DNA of 5,417 bases from contig JBLHWO010000245.1 of assembly GCA_047629215.1 (NCBI GenBank), positions 1-5,417 on the forward strand. The letters are read 5' to 3'. Below are positions 1-5,320 of this stretch, piece after piece. Every line of letters begins with the position of its first letter. Position 1 is the stretch's first letter. The DNA comes from CANLBN01 sp047629215 (GTDB lineage: Bacteria > Pseudomonadota > Gammaproteobacteria > Pseudomonadales > Cellvibrionaceae). Under the pieces are notes generated by a model. That model saw nothing but the letters and a program-made list of their open reading frames with translations, had not been told where the DNA came from and ran no database searches. The position numbers were made by a program, and so were the translations under genes.

Positions 1-1
1 A

Positions 2-703
2 GATAAGGTCTGGATTATTGTGCCCGCGGCGGGCAGTGGTCGTCGTATGGGTAGCGAACGACCTAAACAATATTTATCGCTTATGGGCGAAACGGTTATA
101 GAGAAAACCTTAAACCGTTTGTTAGCGGTTAATAGGGCCGCTGGTATTACCGTTGCTATAAGCTCGGATGATCTTTTCTTTTCGACTTTGCCCGTTGCTA
201 AAAACCCTATCGTCAATACTACTTCTGGCGGCAGTGAGCGTAGCGATTCAGTGTTGGCGGGACTCAAAAGTTTACAAATAAAAGCAGCTTTGTCTGACTG
301 GGTGTTAGTTCACGATGCTGCCCGTTGTTGCATAAGAGTCGATGTCATTAATCATATGCTGTCTGAGTTAAAGGATTCCGGTGTTGGTGGTATTTTAGGC
401 GTGCCTGTTAGTGATACTCTAAAGCAGGTTAATCATGATTCTCAAATTGAATCGACTTTGGATCGTAGTCAAATCTGGCAAGCCCAAACACCGCAATTAT
501 TTCGCTATGGACTATTAAAAAAAGCCTTAGAGTATGCATTAGATCGTCAGTACCCTATTACGGATGAGGCATCAGCAATAGAATTATTGGGTTATGATGT
601 CAAAATGTGTATGGGGCATTACGATAATATTAAAATTACACACCCAGATGATTTGGCTCTCGCCGAGATGCTGTTAATGCGACAGAAGGAACGAAAAGAG
701 TAA
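2..703 (+). CDS. ispD: 2-C-methyl-D-erythritol 4-phosphate cytidylyltransferase IspD, 5' partial
   Basis: IspD is the cytosolic MEP-pathway enzyme that joins MEP and CTP to give CDP-ME plus pyrophosphate. The reading frame is open from base 2 (D-K-V-W-I-I-V-P-A-A-G), so the gene begins just outside the window. The GTG at 20 is the valine of the conserved VPAAG motif and not a start. Visible are the CTP-binding loop PAAGSGRRMG followed by RPKQYL (20-76), GGSERSDSVLAGL (227-265), the metal-site region VHDAARCC (308-331), DRSQIWQAQTPQLF and the C-terminal TDEASA and DNIKITHPDDLALAE. Residues matching E. coli R20, K27, D106, R109, R157 and K213 are all present. About 233 residues are visible, so only a few are missing. 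One oddity is a Cys where the family usually has Pro in DAARPC. ispF lies 211 nt downstream, whereas the two genes are often adjacent or fused. The identification is secure. Confidence 0.96.
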   Translation, partial: DKVWIIVPAAGSGRRMGSERPKQYLSLMGETVIEKTLNRLLAVNRAAGITVAISSDDLFFSTLPVAKNPIVNTTSGGSERSDSVLAGLKSLQIKAALSDWVLVHDAARCCIRVDVINHMLSELKDSGVGGILGVPVSDTLKQVNHDSQIESTLDRSQIWQAQTPQLFRYGLLKKALEYALDRQYPITDEASAIELLGYDVKMCMGHYDNIKITHPDDLALAEMLLMRQKERKE

Positions 704-765
704 ACAAATAAGGTAATAAAAACCGTAGTGGATATTAAGAAAATATAGGCGACACTAAAAACCAT

Positions 766-848
766 TGTCATTCTGAGCCTTTAGCGAAGAATCTGATTAA
801 CGGTGGCGCTGGCATCATCAGATTCTTCGCTAAAGGCTCAGAATGACA
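766..848. repeat. REPIN-like inverted repeat: two perfect 32-nt arms with a 19-nt loop
   Basis: Bases 766-797 and 817-848 are exact reverse complements over 32 nt, separated by a 19-nt spacer (798-816). Within each arm, ATTCT-GA-GC-CTTTA-GC-GA-AGAAT forms an imperfect palindrome with opposing GA/GA mismatches, the architecture of a REP hairpin unit. Two REP units in opposite orientation make a REPIN or BIME, which are non-autonomous elements mobilised by RAYT (TnpA-REP) transposases. The arm begins TGTCATTCTGAG; I recall similar GTCATTCTGAGC-type dispersed repeats in many bacterial genomes, but this could not be checked here. No transposase gene and no target-site duplication is evident in the window. 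The repeat is seen directly; the REPIN class is inferred. Confidence 0.85.
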
Positions 849-866
849 GGTATGTTTTATTTTTTT
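766..866 (+). terminator. Possible terminator or attenuator formed by the inverted repeat and a T-rich tract
   Basis: The 32-bp perfect stem of the repeat is followed, five bases after the right arm, by TTTTATTTTTTTG (854-866). In RNA this would be a very stable hairpin followed by a U-rich tract, which could end or reduce transcription between ispD and ispF. The stem is much longer than a normal intrinsic terminator and the U-tract does not abut it, so the effect is uncertain. Confidence 0.3.
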
Positions 867-889
867 GTTCAAATTTTTCTAGGTATACT
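862..889 (+). promoter_or_regulatory. Possible sigma-70 promoter for ispF-truD
   Basis: TATACT at 884-889 matches the -10 consensus at five of six positions. The only -35 candidate with acceptable spacing is TTTTTG (862-867, 16-nt spacer), which is weak. Transcription would start near 896, about 20 nt before the ispF start. A local promoter would make sense if the upstream hairpin blocks read-through from ispD. Confidence 0.3.
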
Positions 890-900
890 AGGGGTTAATA

Positions 901-906
901 AAAAGG
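901..906 (+). promoter_or_regulatory. Ribosome binding site that fixes the ispF start at 915
   Basis: AAAAGG at 901-906 lies 8 nt upstream of ATG 915. It supports this start over the upstream in-frame ATGs at 843 (inside the inverted repeat) and 852, neither of which yields sequence conserved in IspF. Confidence 0.65.
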
Positions 907-914
907 TTTATAAA

Positions 915-1409
915 ATGACACTACGTATCGGCCACGGTGTTGATGTTCATGCTTTTGATGATGGTCAACAAGGTGTAGATAAAATCGTTTTGGGTGGCGT
1001 TATGATCCCTTACGAAAAAGGGCTGGTGGCCCATTCTGATGGAGATGTATTACTTCATGCGCTCTGTGATGCTCTCTTGGGTGCAGTCGCCTTAGGCGAT
1101 ATTGGTCGTCACTTTCCCGATACCGATGCCAATTATAAAAATGCAGATAGTCGTTCTTTGTTAAGAATGGTGTATGCCAAAGTCACGGCGGTGGGTTATC
1201 GACTTGTTAATACCGACATGACCATTATTGCCCAGGCACCCCTTATGTCGCCTCATATCGATACTATGCGCGCTCATATCGCGAATGATTTAAGTGTGGA
1301 AATATCCGCTGTGAACGTTAAAGCCACCACAACAGAAAAGTTGGGTTTTACTGGTCGCAAAGAAGGGATCGCTTCTCATGCTGTCGTATTATTGCAGGCC
1401 AGCAATTGA
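915..1409 (+). CDS. ispF: 2-C-methyl-D-erythritol 2,4-cyclodiphosphate synthase IspF
   Basis: IspF converts CDP-ME 2-phosphate to MEcPP with release of CMP, in the cytosolic MEP isoprenoid pathway; the family works as a homotrimer with a zinc ion per active site. From ATG 915 the product is 164 residues, close to E. coli IspF (159). It opens with MTLRIGHGVDVHAF, where IspF proteins normally begin. D10, H12 and H48 match the zinc ligands; AHSDGD (39-44), LGDIGRHFPDTD (60-71), IIAQAP (104-109) and KATTTEKLGFTG (136-147) are family signatures and all are intact. A longer frame back to ATG 843 adds a hydrophobic 24-residue leader that starts inside the inverted repeat and is probably not translated. 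The gene overlaps truD by 4 nt, which suggests translational coupling. Its identity is secure and the start is well supported. Confidence 0.97.
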   Translation: MTLRIGHGVDVHAFDDGQQGVDKIVLGGVMIPYEKGLVAHSDGDVLLHALCDALLGAVALGDIGRHFPDTDANYKNADSRSLLRMVYAKVTAVGYRLVNTDMTIIAQAPLMSPHIDTMRAHIANDLSVEISAVNVKATTTEKLGFTGRKEGIASHAVVLLQASN

Positions 1410-2413
1410 TAAATATTCCTTCCAGCAATAATTCTTTTTTTCCGTTTGATTTTCCTAAGGCCTACCCTTCGCTTGAATTGTCTGCACGCTTTCGCTCTCG
1501 CCCCGAGGATTTCGTTGTTAATGAGCATTTGGGTTTTGAGCCAAGCGGGTCAGGTGAGCATTGGTTATTACATGTCGAAAAAACAGGCCAAAATACTCAC
1601 TGGGTGGCAGAGCAAATAGCACTTTATTGTGACTTATCATTCTCGGCAGTGGGTTACTGTGGCCGCAAGGATCGTCATGCCATTACCCGCCAGTGGTTTA
1701 GTCTTTATGCACCCAAGCAAAACGATGTCGATTGGGGCGCGTTAGCGATAGAGGGGGTAACGATTTTATCTGTCCATCGGCACTCTAATAAATTAAGGTT
1801 AGGTAGCCATCAAGCCAATCACTTTAGTTTGCGTTTGCGAGAGGTAAAATATCAAGGCCGAAGCTTAAGTGATGAGCAGCAACAGCAGCTCTGTATCGAC
1901 ATTCAAGATCGCCTGGGTAAGGGTGTGCCCAACTATTTTGGTGAGCAACGTTTTGGTCGCGACAAGAGTAATTTAACCTCAGCTCAAGAATGGTTTACGC
2001 AAAACCGTAAGCCTCATCCTAAACGCCGGTCCATGGTTATGTCTGCTGCGCGATCCTATTTATTCAATTTACTCCTAGCTGAGCGTGTAAAACAATGTAA
2101 TTGGCAAACACCACTGCCGGGGGATGTGCTTGATCAGGGTTTACCGACTGGTCCACTATGGGGAAGAGGGCGTTCTCAGGTAAGCGATAGTAGTTTATCT
2201 ATAGAAGAGCAAGCCTTCTCTGAGTTAAGTGAGTGGCGCCGAGGCCTAGAATATTGCGGTTTACAGCAGGAGCGGCGATCCTTGTCTTTATTTCCAAAGC
2301 GTATTGAGAGTTGTTGGGTAGAGCAAGATTTACAGCTTACTTTTACATTGCCTGTAGGCACCTTTGCGACTGCTGTTTTAGCCGAAGTAGCTGAATTGAA
2401 TAGTGATATTTAG
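1406..2413 (+). CDS. truD: tRNA pseudouridine(13) synthase TruD
   Basis: TruD isomerises U13 of tRNA(Glu) to pseudouridine. The 335-residue product is close to E. coli TruD (349). The N-terminal part has RPEDFVVNEHLGFEPSGSGEH (32-52). GRKDRHA (86-92) carries the probable catalytic D89, matching E. coli D80 in GQKDKHA. GVPNYFGEQRFG (173-184) is the TruD signature, followed by the inserted TRUD domain with SAARSYLFN (213-221) and a C-terminal LPVGTFATAVLAE (315-327) like E. coli LPAGSFATSVVRE. The start is TTG 1406, overlapping the ispF stop as TTGA, with an AGG at 1396-1398 spaced 7 nt. No ATG lies near enough upstream of the conserved region to be a better choice. surE, the usual next gene, is missing. 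The TTG start is likely but not proven. Confidence 0.96.
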   Translation: MINIPSSNNSFFPFDFPKAYPSLELSARFRSRPEDFVVNEHLGFEPSGSGEHWLLHVEKTGQNTHWVAEQIALYCDLSFSAVGYCGRKDRHAITRQWFSLYAPKQNDVDWGALAIEGVTILSVHRHSNKLRLGSHQANHFSLRLREVKYQGRSLSDEQQQQLCIDIQDRLGKGVPNYFGEQRFGRDKSNLTSAQEWFTQNRKPHPKRRSMVMSAARSYLFNLLLAERVKQCNWQTPLPGDVLDQGLPTGPLWGRGRSQVSDSSLSIEEQAFSELSEWRRGLEYCGLQQERRSLSLFPKRIESCWVEQDLQLTFTLPVGTFATAVLAEVAELNSDI

Positions 2414-2504
2414 ATTGAAGCCTTTGCACGAAAGCAGTTTTACTATAAGTTTGTCGTAGATAGCTTAAGCATCCTTTAGGTACATCAATTTAAGCGATAA
2501 ATTA

Positions 2505-2513
2505 TGCTATAGT
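2505..2513 (+). promoter_or_regulatory. Extended -10 promoter for pcm-DUF368
   Basis: TGCTATAGT (2505-2513) fits the extended -10 pattern TGnTATAAT with one mismatch. A weak -35 candidate, TCAATT at 2485-2490, lies 17 nt upstream of the -10 hexamer, and extended -10 promoters tolerate poor -35 elements. Transcription would start near 2520, leaving a leader of about 56 nt before the pcm ATG. It lies in the non-coding, AT-rich spacer downstream of truD. Confidence 0.5.
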
Positions 2514-2564
2514 CCTCGTTTTTAATATCAAGCAGGTGCGGGTTGTTGACTGATTTGTTGTTAC

Positions 2565-2568
2565 AGGG
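2565..2568 (+). promoter_or_regulatory. Ribosome binding site that fixes the pcm start at 2576
   Basis: AGGG at 2565-2568 is spaced 7 nt from ATG 2576. A TTG at 2543 also has an AGG upstream (2534-2536), but it would add 11 residues (LLTDLLLQGVG in frame) that I do not recognise in Pcm proteins. The ATG gives the familiar MTSERTRER beginning. Confidence 0.6.
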
Positions 2569-2575
2569 TGTAGGG

Positions 2576-3217
2576 ATGACCTCTGAGCGGACACGTGAAA
2601 GGATGATTCAGCGTCTGATTGAGCAAGGTATTACTAATATCAGTGTATTAGAGGCATTGCGAAAAATCCCCCGTCACCTTTTTCTTGATGAAGCGCTATC
2701 TCATCGTGCTTATGAGGATACAGCCTTGCCGATTGGTCACGGCCAAACGCTGTCTCAGCCTTATATTGTTGCTCGTATGACGGAGTTGCTGCTAACTACG
2801 GCAACTCGCTTAGACCGTGTGTTGGAGATTGGTACGGGCTCTGGTTATCAAACGGCAGTGCTTGCCCCCTTTGTTGATACCTTATTTAGTGTTGAGCGTA
2901 TTCGGCCATTACAGGAGCAGGCGCGTAAGCGTTTGCGCCAATTGTCGATACGCAATGTTCGTCTTTCCTTGGCTGACGGCGGTTTAGGTTGGGAAGAAAA
3001 AGCACCCTACGATGCCATTATTAGTGCTGCTGCCCCAGCGTCGATTCCTATCAGTTTAAAGCAGCAGCTTGCCGCCGATGGGGTTTTGGTTATTCCTGTG
3101 GGAGTAGCTAAACAGATGTTAACGCTGGTTCAGCGTATTGGTGATACTGATGAGTTTGTAGAAAAAAGTATCGAAGCTGTCAAATTTGTCCCTTTGTTAG
3201 AGGGTGTTATTCGCTAG
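2576..3217 (+). CDS. pcm: Protein-L-isoaspartate O-methyltransferase
   Basis: Pcm uses S-adenosylmethionine to methylate L-isoaspartyl residues formed by ageing of Asn and Asp, starting their repair; it is cytosolic. From ATG 2576 the product is 213 residues (E. coli has 208). The signature LPIGHGQTLSQPYIVARMTE (51-70) includes S60, the conserved active-site serine. VLEIGTGSGYQTA (82-94) is the Rossmann-fold SAM-binding motif I, and SVERI (105-109) supplies the acidic end of the next strand. APYDAIISAAAP (143-154) and AVKFVPLLEG (201-210) complete the fold. Where many bacterial homologues read GDGWxGW, this one has ADGGLGW, a mild variation. It is normally preceded by surE, often overlapping; here a 162-nt spacer with a probable promoter comes first. 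The stop overlaps the next start by one base (TAGTG). Confidence 0.96.
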   Translation: MTSERTRERMIQRLIEQGITNISVLEALRKIPRHLFLDEALSHRAYEDTALPIGHGQTLSQPYIVARMTELLLTTATRLDRVLEIGTGSGYQTAVLAPFVDTLFSVERIRPLQEQARKRLRQLSIRNVRLSLADGGLGWEEKAPYDAIISAAAPASIPISLKQQLAADGVLVIPVGVAKQMLTLVQRIGDTDEFVEKSIEAVKFVPLLEGVIR

Positions 3218-4182
3218 TGAAATCATCTTCAAATTTAACAGCATCACAAGCGTATAAAACTAAAGATTGGATATGGTTATTTTTCAAGGGTGTTGCCATG
3301 GGGGCCGCGGATGTTGTTCCAGGCGTGTCCGGTGGCACAATTGCTTTTATAGTAGGCATCTATGCGCGATTGCTTAATGCACTTCAGTCGTTGACGCCAA
3401 TGGCCCTAGTAAGGTTGTTTAATGATGGTTTCGCTGCTTTTTGGGAGGAGATTGACGGCCGTTTCTTATTGACTCTTTTTGCAGGAATTATTGGCAGCGT
3501 ATTAACCTTTGCTAACCTTATTAGTTATGGTCTGGAGCATTACCCTATATTGATATGGTCATTTTTCTTTGGTTTGGTGCTTGCCTCTATCCTTTATCTC
3601 GTCAGGCAAACTGCCCAGTGGCGATGGCATGAAGGTATGGCGATCATTATTGGTAGTCTGTTAGCGTTGCTCATAGTTTCTCTTCGTCCTACTCAGTTAC
3701 CCGCTGAGTGGTGGATGCTAATGATTGCCGGTGCTATTGCGATCTGTGCCATGATTTTACCGGGGATTTCCGGTAGCTTTATTTTGCTGTTAATGGGTAT
3801 GTACGAAGTGTTTATTGAAGCGCTACAGACCATGAATATAGTTTTACTGCTGAGCTTTACCGGAGGCTGCATTGTTGGCTTACTGGGCTTTAGTCATCTA
3901 TTAAGTTGGCTTTTGGCACGTTATGAGTCAATCATGTATGCTTTATTAACGGGCTTCTTAGTCGGCTCATTAAAAGTGCTTTGGCCATGGAAGGAGGTGG
4001 TAGAAACCACCCTTGATCGTCATGGCGATGTTATTCCCCTGGTTCAAAACAATGTTATGCCGGCTCGATATACTGAGATAATGGCTGAGCCCGCACTATT
4101 GTTGAGCGCATTATTGTGCGTTTTGTTTGGTTTAGTGTTGGTTTTATTACTAGAAAGAATAGGTGATTCTGCTTCTAATTAG
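3217..4182 (+). CDS. popT: DUF368 family membrane protein, probable undecaprenyl-phosphate translocase (PopT family)
   Basis: This 321-residue polytopic inner-membrane protein belongs to the DUF368 (COG2035) family. Members have been described as PopT-type transporters that return undecaprenyl phosphate to the cytosolic face for reuse in cell-wall and surface-polymer synthesis. The family signature KGVAMGAADVVPGVSGGT (24-41) is clear and recurs in diverged form as AICAMILPGISGSFILLL (175-192), consistent with an internal duplication with re-entrant PGxSG loops. LTGFLVGSLKVLWPWK (244-259) is another conserved block. Hydrophobic segments lie near residues 83-103, 110-129, 140-157, 166-196, 207-234, 238-255 and 292-312. 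The start is GTG 3217, one base into the pcm stop; AGAGGG at 3199-3204 is 12 nt away, rather far. The next candidate, ATG 3298, would cut into the signature. The family assignment is firm; the transport role comes from studied homologues. Confidence 0.9.
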   Translation: MKSSSNLTASQAYKTKDWIWLFFKGVAMGAADVVPGVSGGTIAFIVGIYARLLNALQSLTPMALVRLFNDGFAAFWEEIDGRFLLTLFAGIIGSVLTFANLISYGLEHYPILIWSFFFGLVLASILYLVRQTAQWRWHEGMAIIIGSLLALLIVSLRPTQLPAEWWMLMIAGAIAICAMILPGISGSFILLLMGMYEVFIEALQTMNIVLLLSFTGGCIVGLLGFSHLLSWLLARYESIMYALLTGFLVGSLKVLWPWKEVVETTLDRHGDVIPLVQNNVMPARYTEIMAEPALLLSALLCVLFGLVLVLLLERIGDSASN

Positions 4183-4209
4183 TTTGATATGGAACTAGAT
4201 CTCGGAAAT

Positions 4210-4243
4210 AAGGCCTAAGCAATGATGAAGCTTGCCTTTTCTT
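4210..4243 (+). terminator. Rho-independent terminator after the DUF368 gene
   Basis: AAGGC (4210-4214) pairs with GCCTT (4234-4238) and AAGC (4217-4220) with GCTT (4230-4233), giving a nine-pair stem with a CT bulge and a 9-nt loop. The run TTTTCTT (4237-4243) follows. It lies 28 nt after the stop at 4182, a good place to end the pcm-DUF368 transcript before nlpD. The stem is only moderately GC-rich, so termination may be partial. Confidence 0.6.
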
Positions 4244-4272
4244 ATAAAAAATTTAGAGTCATTTTGCATAAA

Positions 4273-4302
4273 TTGCCCAAATTGATAACTAATGGTTATA
4301 AA
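4273..4302 (+). promoter_or_regulatory. Weak candidate promoter for nlpD
   Basis: TTGCCC (4273-4278) and TATAAA (4297-4302) are spaced 18 nt apart, resembling a sigma-70 promoter. The start site would fall within about 6 nt of ATG 4315, leaving almost no leader, which argues against it. The AT-rich stretch after the terminator (4244-4314) probably holds the real nlpD promoter, but I cannot place it firmly. Confidence 0.2.
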
Positions 4303-4314
4303 TGTGAGTGAAAA

Positions 4315-5229
4315 ATGAGCTCTGAAAAGAATACGCATTTATCCACAGCTTATTTACATGAATACTCTAGGGTGTTCAAAGTGATCAGTATTCTGATCGT
4401 ATTTTGTTTTTTATATTCATGTAGCTCTTCCCCTTCTCGCGCGCCAATATCAACACGTGGTCAGCCTCCTTCTACCATGGTCGTAGAGCATGTTGTGTCT
4501 CCAGGCGAAACCCTATATTCAATCGCTTGGCGCTATGGCCTAGATTACAAAGGCTTGGCAAGAGTAAACGGAATAGGTTTAGATTATGGGATATTTCCTT
4601 CTCAAATCATACGCTTAGAGGGTGAGCCCTCGGTGGCTTTGGCGCCGATTCCCGTTGTTGCTGCCGCGTCTCCAGCCCCTCCAAAAGTCTTTGTGCGACC
4701 CGCGCCTAAGAGCATGCCGGTTGAAAAAACGAGTCAGCCTACAGTAAACCCCACTCCTGTTATAAAGCAGCCGGTAGAAGCGAGTCGTCCAGAAAAAAAA
4801 TCAACCCCTGTTGTAAATAGTGCTGATTTTATAAGCACTAGGGGTAAAATTTATTGGCGTTGGCCCGCTAAAGGAAAAGTAATTACTAACTTCTACAACA
4901 ACAAGGGTGTGAAAAAGGGTATTGATATCGAAGGTAAAAAAGGGGAGTCTGTCACTGCGGCTGCTTCAGGCAAAGTTGTTTACGCTGGAGGTGGTCTGAG
5001 AGCTTATGGGAAGCTAGTGATCATAAAGCATAGTGAGGTATACCTGAGCGCTTATGCACATAATCATCGTTTGCGTGTCAAAGAAGGGGATGTTGTTAGC
5101 ACAGGGCAGCGCATAGCAGATATAGGTTCTACTGGCGTGGGAGTAAAAGGTAAGCCGAGATTACATTTTCAAATTCGGCGGAATGGTAAACCAATAAACC
5201 CTCTACCTTTGTTACCAAAAAGAAAGTGA
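4315..5229 (+). CDS. nlpD: Murein hydrolase activator lipoprotein NlpD (LysM + degenerate LytM/M23)
   Basis: NlpD is an outer-membrane lipoprotein that activates the AmiC amidase at the septum during daughter-cell separation. The 304-residue product has a hydrophobic stretch (about 22-35) ending in LYSC, so C36 is the probable lipidated cysteine; Ser at +2 fits outer-membrane sorting. A LysM peptidoglycan-binding domain follows (about 58-102, HVVSPGETLYSIAWRYG), then a Pro/Val/Ala-rich linker (about 104-170) and an M23-like domain (about 180-300, WRWPAKGKVI to INPLPLLPKR). Two zinc-ligand histidines of active M23 peptidases are replaced: HxxxD reads K200-K-G-I-D204 and HxH reads R282-L-H284, so it is probably a non-catalytic activator, as in E. 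coli. The 21-residue n-region is long; GTG 4372 or 4381 are alternative starts, and the SD before ATG 4315 is weak (GAGTG). rpoS usually follows nlpD. Confidence 0.93.
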   Translation: MSSEKNTHLSTAYLHEYSRVFKVISILIVFCFLYSCSSSPSRAPISTRGQPPSTMVVEHVVSPGETLYSIAWRYGLDYKGLARVNGIGLDYGIFPSQIIRLEGEPSVALAPIPVVAAASPAPPKVFVRPAPKSMPVEKTSQPTVNPTPVIKQPVEASRPEKKSTPVVNSADFISTRGKIYWRWPAKGKVITNFYNNKGVKKGIDIEGKKGESVTAAASGKVVYAGGGLRAYGKLVIIKHSEVYLSAYAHNHRLRVKEGDVVSTGQRIADIGSTGVGVKGKPRLHFQIRRNGKPINPLPLLPKRK

Positions 5230-5281
5230 TAAAAAGCTAAACTGTTTGTAACATCGCCCGATAACACTACTAAGAATTCAT

Positions 5282-5320
5282 AAGAAGATCTCAGAAGAAG
5301 ATTTCAGAAGAAGAGCGCAG
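5282..5320 (+). repeat. Three tandem 13-bp purine-rich repeats downstream of nlpD
   Basis: Units at 5282-5294, 5295-5307 and 5308-5320 read AAGAAGATCTCAG, AAGAAGATTTCAG and AAGAAGAGCGCAG. A degenerate fourth unit may follow (5321-5334, ACGAAAGATTACAG, 14 nt). All lie in the 188-nt non-coding tail after nlpD, presumably the leader of rpoS. No convincing ORF with a start codon covers the repeats. Function is unknown; the repeats could be slippage products or binding sites. Confidence 0.75.

Noticed and set aside
20..22. GTG as the start of ispD
   Set aside because: It encodes the valine of the conserved VPAAG motif, and the frame stays open with plausible IspD residues back to base 2, so the gene simply runs off the window.
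766..848. CRISPR repeat or complete insertion sequence
   Set aside because: There is one inverted pair with a 19-nt loop, no direct repeat-spacer series, no transposase gene and no visible target duplication.
2176..2361. A 61-residue minus-strand ORF
   Set aside because: It lies wholly inside truD on the opposite strand, has no recognisable motif or ribosome binding site, and is best explained as a shadow of truD codons.
2543..2575. TTG start extending Pcm by 11 residues, or these residues as a remnant of the SurE C-terminus
   Set aside because: The ATG at 2576 has a well-spaced Shine-Dalgarno and gives the usual Pcm N-terminus. The short peptide LTDLLLQGVG is too brief and generic to call a SurE remnant.
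5246..5273. Promoter TTGTAA / TACTAA after nlpD
   Set aside because: The 16-nt spacing is acceptable but the -10 match is poor and such pairs are common by chance in AT-rich DNA. The main rpoS promoter is often inside nlpD.
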